In this document: positions 19,117 to 26,591 of the stretch, one piece after another
Numbering within the stretch: the stretch's first letter is position 1
Layout: every line of letters starts with the position of its first letter
Notes under the pieces: generated by a model
Seen by the model: the letters and a program-made list of their open reading frames with translations, nothing else
Told to the model about the DNA's origin: nothing
The model's database searches: none
Made by a program: the position numbers and the translations under genes
NCBI GenBank assembly: GCA_900404475.1
Contig: OUQQ01000186.1
Location: 1 to 26,591 of the forward strand
Direction of reading: 5' to 3'
DNA: 26,591 nt
Source: Spongospora subterranea
Taxonomy: Eukaryota; Endomyxa; Phytomyxea; Plasmodiophorida; Plasmodiophoridae

Positions 19117-22100
19117 ATGAGCAATGTTCCACTGTTAGCGTCATCGATGCTATTGATAATATGGTAAGTCGTGCCCATGTTCCCTGTCGTGCTTCGCCAC
19201 GATAGTTCAGTTTGGCAAATTGCATTGTAGTGTCTCGACATATTCATTTCCGCTGCAAGCGACGATCATCGTCCAAACGTCAGTTGCTGTACATCTCTGT
19301 ATGAACAGGAAATTTGAAACGATGGATTGTGCAGAGACAGTTTTGGTAAGGCGACCGAAACGAACCCGACCGGCAGCGATTGCACTGATGTCAACAAGCA
19401 GAATAACGAATGTGAGTCAGCAGTTTGCTAGAACACCAGTTAAGTGTCTTATACAGCAAACCTGTTTTCGTATGTAGGCTTGGGAGGAATCAGCAGAAAA
19501 GCGACGCTGTTCCAACAGGTTCTGAACGAGACCGAAGGCGACGCGGTTTTCTTGGACATGGGCAACACCATGGCGATCGGCGAGCTATACCGATTTTATC
19601 GCGGCGATGTCGAGGCGTTCATGTTCCGGCGCTACAATTTCAGCGCCATCGTCCCGAAAAATCTGGACTGGACCTTGTCTGTTGACGAACCCGATCGATT
19701 GCAGATCAAATCCGGGGTCCCTGTCGTATCCGCCAATATTTTGCGACGATCGTCGAATCGTCGAGCGTATCATCCGTACGTTCTAGTGCGACTTCCCAAC
19801 GGCCTCGTCATCGGAATCATCGGGTCGAATTCCGAGACGGAGCTGACCGCCGGGCACGTGTTCTCGGACGACTTCATCATCGGGAACCCCATCGGGTACG
19901 TTAGCGAGGCGGTTGGGGAAGTGAAAGTCCTGGGCGCCAACGCCGTCATCGTCTTGGACAACTCTGGGAAACTCGACCCGGATGTTCAGGCGGAGTTCAT
20001 CAAGTCCCATCCGTTCGTCGACGTTCATATCGTCAACCACATCGATTCATTCTACGGAAATGCCAGCATTTTTACGTGCGGCGAACAATGCACCTATGGA
20101 AGGTCGATTCTCAGGATCGATCTGGCGTTCGCCGCCAATCTTTCCGTGGTAGGTGCCAGGTCGGAGATCATCCCGGTTTCGCCAACCATCCCTGACGAAC
20201 CCGACGTGCAATTATATCTTCAGCAGAAACTCGAAGAATTCCACAACGCGACTGATGCCATTGTTGTCGCCGAGTCGGATTTCACCAGTTCCTTCATGGA
20301 ATACCCAACGGATTTCAAGAATTTCAGCCACTCCACTGGCGATATCGTCGCGGATGCGTTCATGAACACGGCTCGTAATTACAATATCGTGGCCGATATA
20401 GGGCTGGTCAACAAAGGATCCATCAGGGCGACGTTCCCCAAGGGCCCGATCATTCGAAACCGGGTCGGCCAGGTTAGAGCGATTTCGTTGCCCGATTTGG
20501 TTCCGCATTGCTGAAAATCGCTTTAGATTCTCCCGTTCTTCGACACGGTATGCGCATTCTCCATCAAGGGCAGCTATCTTCTCAAGGCGTTGCAAGCATC
20601 GACAAAGCTGGCCCTGTTCGGGTCATTCCCGGAGGTGTCGGGCGCCAGATTTCAGTGGAATCCCGACCTGCAGGACCGTATCGACCTGGGCGGAATCACG
20701 TCGATCTCGGTTCAGGACCCGGTCACCAAAACGTGGTCGCAGTTCTCAATCGAAAAATCGTACGTGGTCGTGACCAGCAGCTTCGTTTGCAACGGAGGCG
20801 ACGAATTCCAATTACTCAAAGAAAACGGCTTCGATTTCCACGAAAACCTCGATTCGGTGCTTGACTCAGTCATTGGCTATCTCGAACAAGAAAAGATGCT
20901 CTACGCTAGTAATTACACCACACCCAGGTACGTAATTCCTGCCTTGATTTGACATCAGTTTCATTGATGTTGGATAACTAGAGGCGAGCTGACCACCGAC
21001 CCGTCGGCAATTCGCTTGACCGGCGATTGCGAGAAAGGGAAGTACTTGGACGAGAACGGATCGTGCAAACTGTGCCCGGTGGTCAACACGGTTGTCGATT
21101 TCAAGATCGTCCAGACGCAGGATCTGTGGGCGATCAGCGCCATCGTGGTTGATGCGCTGCTGGACTCGGAACTGTCGCAGCCGATCACGATGCAGGCCGT
21201 TCTCATGAACCAAGGGCCCTATGCAGTGTCGTGGCGAGCCGATCCCGCCGACAGCGAGTTCGTGACGCTGTCGCCAGAATACGGCCTGATCTCTGGCGCC
21301 CAGTCTCTGGTCATCAACGCGACCTGGGTGATCTCTGTCGCCAAACGGGCGCCCTTCATCACGATCAATGTGATCGGACGCGACCTGTCGTCCGTATTCC
21401 TGTGCTACACGCCGTTATCGGTCCGGTTCCCGATCCGGTACAAGCCCCTGTACGTTCGCTATTTCTACCCTTGGATCCTGTTCCCGATCATCATGATCAG
21501 CTACGTGTTCGTGATGGGGTTCCTGGTCATGTCGACCTGTCTGATCTGGCGCAACAGGAGGTCGGCCATGATCAGGGCATCATCCCCAACCCTGCTGTTG
21601 ATCAACATCGCTGGCGCCATGGTCTTGTCCAGCGGCTCGATCGTGTTCTCCATTCTGCCTAACGGTGCCAACGCTAACGCCATATGCGAGCTTCGCTGGT
21701 GGTTGCCTGGTCTAGGTTTCAGCATTATGCTCAGTCCATTGCTGATGAAAATTTACCGAATTGATAAGGTCATTTTGGCAAACGCCATTTGTTTGCACTG
21801 TGGTCTGAGAGATTTTCTCGGCAGATTTTTGTTTCCGACACAATTAGGATGATTTCCATACCAAACTCACTGCTGCTGAAGGGAGTAGCCGCAATGGTCT
21901 CGGCGATGGTCGCGCTCCTAACCATCCACTCGATCATGTTCCCATCGGTCAGCGTGGTCCTGCCCGCCACTGATATCCCTACCGACGCCCCTGATGATCA
22001 CACGATCACGCTGGATCAGTGCACAACATATGATGTATATGTAGCCGTCATCCTGACCACATGTGCCCTTTTTGTTGCCTGGGGCGCCAGATTAGCTGTG

Positions 22101-22448
22101 AGTTCATTTGATGTTGAGGGCCGGCATTGGTGTTTGATATTTGGTGGGTTTCAGTGGCATGCTAGGTCGGCGCCGGCGGATTTCAACGAATCTCCTTCCA
22201 TTTCTGTCGCGCTGATGTTCATCTCTATATACGCCGTCTTGATATTGCCATTGCTGTATCTTCTCGACGCGAACCCGGCCGTTCTGGTCATACTACGCGG
22301 CCTGGGAATCAACGTTGGAGTGGGGGTCTCGATGGCCGCCCTGTACCTGGGCAAACTCGACATGATCCTCAGGGGGAACGCACACACGATTCCGAACACC
22401 AGACTGCAGCTGCATCAAATGCCAACAGTACTGACTACTGATGGGTAG
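19117..22448 (+). CDS. 5'-nucleotidase-like ectodomain fused to a class C GPCR seven-helix domain (8 exons)
   Basis: Exons inferred: 19117-19163, 19231-19345, 19402-19411 (10-nt microexon; 13 nt if the acceptor is at 19398), 19478-20472, 20527-20927, 20982-21768, 21825-22097, 22155-22448; about 973 aa. A signal peptide (MSNVPLLASSMLLII) is followed by a 5'-nucleotidase fold: ECLGGISRKATL, PVVSANIL, IGIIGSNSETE, then a C-domain with GLVNKGSIRA, LPFFDTVCAFSIKGSYL, SGARFQWN and CNGGDEF. Metal and catalytic motifs are degraded: HTNDVH reads QTSVAVH, DAGD reads DMGN, GNHEFD reads PKNLDW, and GHSH reads NHID. A short Cys segment (CEKGKYLDENGSCKLC) and an Ig-like stretch precede the 7TM_3 domain (ASSPTLLLINIAGA, CELRWWLPGLGFSIML, WHARSAPADFNES). 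Probably a plasma-membrane receptor sensing a nucleotide or nucleoside. That role is inference. Confidence 0.85.
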
Positions 22449-22663
22449 ATTTTACGATATTCACCATTGTATCACAATATATACGAAATAATCATATTTA
22501 ACATCATTGGTCTGAGCCACTCTCCCCCAAAGTAAACGGGGTGCGCCCTTGTGAGGCAAATCGAGCTGGGTGTTTTTCCGCCTTCGACCAAAATCCGGCT
22601 GAGCGGACACGGATTTAGTGTTACACTCTACTGGGAAGCGTTAACACCCCAGTGCCCGACCAA

Positions 22664-23112
22664 ATGAGCGCCATGGTCGTGCTGCAGGACACGCTAGAGG
22701 AGGTGTTGGACCTCTCTCGGGCCAGTGTGATCTTGTTGAACGATAAGGATGGCGTACTGATTGGTGACTATGCTTTTGGCTGGCTGTCGATATGTTGACG
22801 TCGTTGATAATCGGGTATTTATATATATTAGCGCGCGCCGATTCCCCGAGTTCGTCGTTTGATATTGACCCGTGGCTGGCGACCACGTTCGTCAACGCGC
22901 TAGAGCAGTTCAACAAGCTTCAGTTAGGCGACACGCTTTCAGTGACGAGCGAGTTCGATAACGTCATCATCATTCAGTTCAATCTGCTGCCATTAATCGT
23001 CACATTCTGCATCAAACCCCAGGCGAACATCGGCCTCATATATGCCCTTTTTCCACAACTACTATCTCGACTCCAGCCCATCCGAAATAAATTATTGAGC
23101 GATTTCAACTGA
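22664..23112 (+). CDS. LAMTOR3: LAMTOR3/MP1, Ragulator roadblock-fold subunit (2 exons)
   Basis: Small roadblock-domain scaffold of the late-endosomal/lysosomal Ragulator complex, which anchors Rag GTPases for TORC1 and scaffolds MAPK signalling. The intron at 22764-22831 gives 126 aa (human 124). Conserved features are VILLNDKDGVLI before the junction, the helix after it, and the diagnostic IIIQFNLLPLIVTFCI...ANIGLIYAL, matching VVQFNRLPLVVSFIASSSANTGLIVSL of the human protein. The match to LAMTOR3 is clearly better than to dynein roadblock light chains, which lack the QFN.LPL motif. It lies 215 bp downstream of the receptor and on the same strand. Confidence 0.92.
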
Positions 23113-23349
23113 AACTCTCGCTCCTAACATGAGATTCGTCAACAGCAGCTTCCCGAAAAGAAAAAAACAAAACGCGAAATGGAACAGGCGTAGAGTTGTA
23201 CAAGTTTTTTAATCGCAATCGTGTATAGACGTGAAGACAGATTACCAGGAGGATCTTGGATTGACGAGCGATGAGGTGGGTCCCGCCGTGCCCTCTGATG
23301 AAGGTTTGGCCCAGCCCCGCCCTGCCCGGCTCATTCGGTAAAGTCCGTC

Positions 23350-25412
23350 ATGTTTGGTGGTGCACCGAATCCCGATTCGGGATCCGATTCGCGCCAGCTG
23401 CAAACACAATCGCTATGGGCCGACCTGAATCGGGCCATCCAGGAGGAGTCCCATGGGGATGCGGCCGACTGCTGCACGAAGATACTGAAAATTACCCCGG
23501 ATGACGAAACCGCCGCCCGCTGTTTGCTTGTGGCGCACCTCCAGCTTGATCGGCTTGCCGAAGCCCAAACAGTGCTTGAGTGTAATCCAGTTCTTCTTCC
23601 CGTCTGCGTATTTGAGCGTGCATATCTTCTGTATCGGCTCAAGAGAAACGCCGAAGCCCTGGAAACTTTGCAGACACTCTCAGTTGACGACGCGTCTGTT
23701 TTGCACCTCTCGGCACTCCTCTCGTCCCGTATGGGAAACTATTCCATTGCCGCTAAGACCTATCAGAATTTTTTAAAGGATCCCGAATTGATCCCTGAAT
23801 CGAAGCTCGAGATCCTGACTAATTACACAGCGGTTTGCCAGCCTGAGGAAGCCGTTAACATTCTCAATGAATTGTCGACCGATTGCCGAACGCATGCTAT
23901 AGTATATAATGTTGCTTGTCGTCAAATTTCAGCAGATAATATGCCAGCAGCGGAAGAGTATTTGCTGCAGGCTATTGATATCTGCAAGAAATCAGATCTG
24001 AGTGAAGAGGAAGTTCAAGAGGAGTTGATTCCGATGCAGGTGCAACTGGCGTATGTGCGTCAGGTAGGAAAATTGTGGTAGTTTTTCTCAACGCATTCCC
24101 TAATTGATTGTAAATCTATAGGCGCGAGGATTCGCTGCGGAAGCGAAAGACATATATCACCAAGCTCTTGATTCGATCCCCGCCAAACAACAGCCAGTTG
24201 CTGCTGCTGTCGCATCGTTGAATCTGATGTCGTTGAGGCATAAGGATGAGAAACATTTCGACTCTGCCAAAAGATTGGCACGAGCGATGAAAGTCGACCA
24301 ATCCAAGCTTACGGAACATCAAAAAGAAACGCTTGAAAAAAACCGGGCTCTTCTCATGTTCTACGAGAAGAAGACAAAGAATTGCATTGAGTTTTCCACA
24401 TCTTTTTTATCAAAAACCCCATCTGATGGATTCGCTCTGTCACTTTGGTGTGCCGCGTTTTTGAAGGAGCGAAAAGGTGACGAATTAATACAGCAATTGC
24501 GGGGCCAGACCAATCTGGTTTCGCGGTTGGCTCTACTTCAGATTTTCGTTGACAGAAACGAAAAAGCTAAGGGTTTAGAACTTTTAAGCAGCTTCGCCAC
24601 AAGTCATATTCGGTATCAGCCGGCATTTGTGGCTTTAATCGTATCAATGCAAGATTTATCTTCTCAAATATCTACTCTGCATGACGCTGTTGCCTATATG
24701 TTGAAAAATAACTCGACCTCTCCCGCGTTAAAGATTTTCATTTCCAAGTTAGGGGATGCTCTTATCAAAGACGGAAAGGTCATTATTTTCGTGATTAACA
24801 TTTTTGTGTCTTCGATTGATGCTGACTTTTACTGTGCAGTATGATGAAGCGAGATCTGTTCTTCTTAACGGGTTTGAGGTGTTTCCTCGAGATCCACACA
24901 TACTCAAAAGGCTTATTTCGGCCTATTTTGGTAATGGAGAGCTGCCCCCCGAATCAGTCATCGAGTTGTTGCCGCCGATTTCCGAGTTGTCGGCTGACGA
25001 TATTTCATCGTTAGAGGAAAAAATTTCGGCCGTTCCCAACTATGTTTCGAAAAAAAAGTTGTCGACTGTCGACGATTCAGTTCCTTCGGTTGCCGCTGTC
25101 GTTAAGAAAAGAAAAAAGAAGCGAGCGCCAAGGTATCCAAGGGGGTTCGACCCTGCGAATCCTGGACCGCCTCCTGATCCAGAAAGGTGGCTTCCACGAT
25201 ACGAAAGGACGAAAGGTCGTCGCCGTGGTCAAGGGCTCAGTAAAGGCCCACAGGGCGCGCTTCCGGCGGGAGCAGCCGGATCTGGGCGAACTCGAGCACA
25301 TCGTGGTACTGAAGACAAAAATTATCTTGATAACCAACGCCAAAAAGCACAATCGCAACCATTACCGTCCGCTACTGCGTCAACCTCGGGCAAGAAGCAA
25401 AAACGTCGCTAA
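23350..25412 (+). CDS. SRP72: Signal recognition particle subunit SRP72 (3 exons)
   Basis: TPR protein that binds SRP68 and 7SL RNA in the signal recognition particle for co-translational ER targeting. Introns at 24064-24121 and 24779-24839 give 647 aa (human 671). The N-terminal two-thirds is TPR superhelix (LWADLNRAIQEE, EAQTVLECNPV, NEL...VYNVACRQISADN, AEEYLLQAI, YHQALDSIPAKQQPVAAAVA, NLMSL). The C-terminus carries the lysine-rich RNA-binding region and the hallmark PDPERWLPRYER followed by GRRRGQGLSKGPQGA. AATAAA at 25416-25421 begins only 3 nt after the stop, giving a minimal 3' UTR and allowing tail-to-tail spacing of about 65 bp with the next gene. Confidence 0.95.
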
Positions 25413-25477
25413 GGGAATAAAATTGTTTTGAAAGCATTAACATTGAGATGTCATTTCGATTAAGTTATTCTACGACT

Positions 25478-26328
25478 TTAAATTAAATTATTGACCTCTT
25501 CCAATTGATCAGCTTCTGGATCACTTAGTCGGCGATTCCTTCTTCGAAGGTGGAAAAACACCATGCCAATTACCGCCACAGCGACAAAACACAGGGCAGT
25601 GATCACTATAAGCATTCGGAATTCGTCCATAAAAGACATGGCCTCCTAAAAAGACATGAGCCGATGAATATGACGCCAAAAAAAACCCTCAGCCATACTT
25701 GACCATATTGCCGGCCAATGAAGCCGATTAGGAAGTATCGCACGAATCGTCCCAGGAACATGAAAGGAACGAAAACTGCCAGCCTGACATGAGCACTTCC
25801 GGCGACAACAACCATAGCTTTTTTAGGAATGGGTGGAGGACCTGCTCCATTGCTTGATATTATAGGTTCAAAGGGGAAGTTGACAAAAGCGTACCGAGGG
25901 CAGCAATAAATACGAAAAGCCAAGCGCCTCGATGCAGTATTCCTTTCATATACGCGTATAGTGTGGTAGAAACGCCCAGCTTGGTTAAGGCCCATTCCCC
26001 TCTAAGCCTTCCAGCACTGAATAGGATTAACGAACCCAGCATTGAGCATAACGCGCATAGAGCCGCCGTCATCATAATGTTGATCTTCGTCTCATAGCCT
26101 AATAGCAGCACCGCTATATCAGATCCTCCCTGTCATTATATCAGAATTTTTGGGCATGGTAAGGTCGCTATATCTGCCATCATTGCTGACCATTGTGGGT
26201 AATCCGGCCGAATCGATACCAGTAATGGAAGCGGCGCTAAAAAGGCCCCATTGGTTGAGGGCAGCTGCCAGGGGCGCGACAAGGGACGCCTCTGGCAGCG
26301 GGGCATCAAAACCCTCCAGCGGGACCAA
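25478..26328 (-). CDS. YqaA/DedA-like VTT-domain membrane protein, 5' end unresolved
   Basis: Multi-pass membrane protein of the SNARE-associated/VTT superfamily, whose eukaryotic members include phospholipid scramblases of the ER; the YqaA-type branch is little studied. Exons, minus strand: about 26328-26191, 26129-25895, 25841-25699, 25645-25478. Spliced landmarks are WGLFSAASITGIDSAGLPTM, GGSDIAVLLLGYE, SMLGSLILFSAGRLRGEW, then GAWLFVFIAALGPPPIPKKA and MFLGRFVRYFLIGFIGRQYGQ. A last transmembrane helix (LIVITALCFVAVAVIGMVFF) and an acidic cytosolic tail follow. The first exon has no in-frame ATG after its upstream stop, so at least one more 5' exon exists upstream, possibly beyond the window. 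It is convergent with SRP72. Confidence 0.8.
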
Positions 26329-26591
26329 TTTAGAACAGCGCCTTCAATGGCTCGACACTCGATGATGTCCCCAACACTACCCAATTCGCCTACGACGTCC
26401 CTTAACCAGTGCTCTTAATTATGATCCGTTCCTTCCCAGGGACAATCTGATAGTGCTCATCCACATTAATAACTCCTAGGTAATGTATAATATACACAGA
26501 CAAAACACAACCAAGAAAAACTCCTTGATGTAAAACAGAGACCATTGGAATTAATGAAACTGAGGTTGACCTGTGTAACATACAGATCTAT
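26329..26591. other. Window end, likely upstream exon or promoter of the VTT gene
   Basis: The initiating exon of the VTT gene should lie here or beyond. A short minus-strand ATG frame near 26460 runs only about 13 codons before a stop and could not be spliced convincingly to the next exon. Nothing else is recognisable. Confidence 0.35.

Noticed and set aside
25042..25431. Long overlapping frame at the SRP72 3' end
   Set aside because: The SRP72 frame contains the hallmark PDPERWLP and lysine-rich tail; the overlapping frame is a shadow of a low-complexity basic region.

Overview
This window is nuclear DNA from a gene-dense, flagellated eukaryote, probably a single-celled opisthokont or close relative. 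The evidence is spliceosomal genes with very short GT-AG introns (mostly 32-68 nt), AATAAA signals just after several stop codons, a cytoplasmic-dynein-2 subunit, a dynactin subunit, a CCDC112-type ciliary protein, SRP72, LAMTOR3, SAP18 and a class C GPCR. No bacterial operon structure, plasmid, phage or virus is visible. The species cannot be named from the sequence alone. Exon joins given here were inferred by eye from family conservation and splice consensus, and checked for reading-frame consistency.

Layout: 1-257 is a minisatellite with a perfect 54-bp tandem duplication at its start. 828-2658 (+) is kynureninase with 11 exons. 2989-3594 (+) is SAP18. 4373-4986 (-) holds unidentified coding segments. 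5027-6761 (-) is an SVOP-like MFS transporter. It is divergent from DCTN2/dynamitin (7365-8480, +), with a 26-bp tandem repeat between them. 8614-9561 (-) is a secreted protein with two SUEL-type lectin domains. 9797-11497 (-) is the dynein-2 intermediate chain WDR34/DYNC2I2. 12380-13347 (+) is a four-exon gene I do not recognise. 13509-15491 (-) is an 11-exon CCDC112 homologue. 15637-16435 (-) is a REEP5/Yop1-type ER-shaping protein. 16436-19116 is poorly resolved and contains a large imperfect inverted repeat. 19117-22448 (+) is a 5'-nucleotidase-like ectodomain joined to a class C seven-transmembrane receptor. 22664-23112 (+) is LAMTOR3. 23350-25412 (+) is SRP72. 25478 to about 26328 (-) is a YqaA/VTT-type membrane protein whose 5' end is unresolved.

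Most genes are unrelated housekeeping genes. Three neighbours (DCTN2, DYNC2I2, CCDC112) belong to dynein, centrosome or cilium biology, which may be chance. The most unusual object is the receptor at 19117-22448. Its extracellular part keeps the nucleoside-binding C-domain of 5'-nucleotidases but has lost most catalytic metal ligands, so it looks like a pseudoenzyme used as a ligand sensor for a G-protein-coupled receptor.
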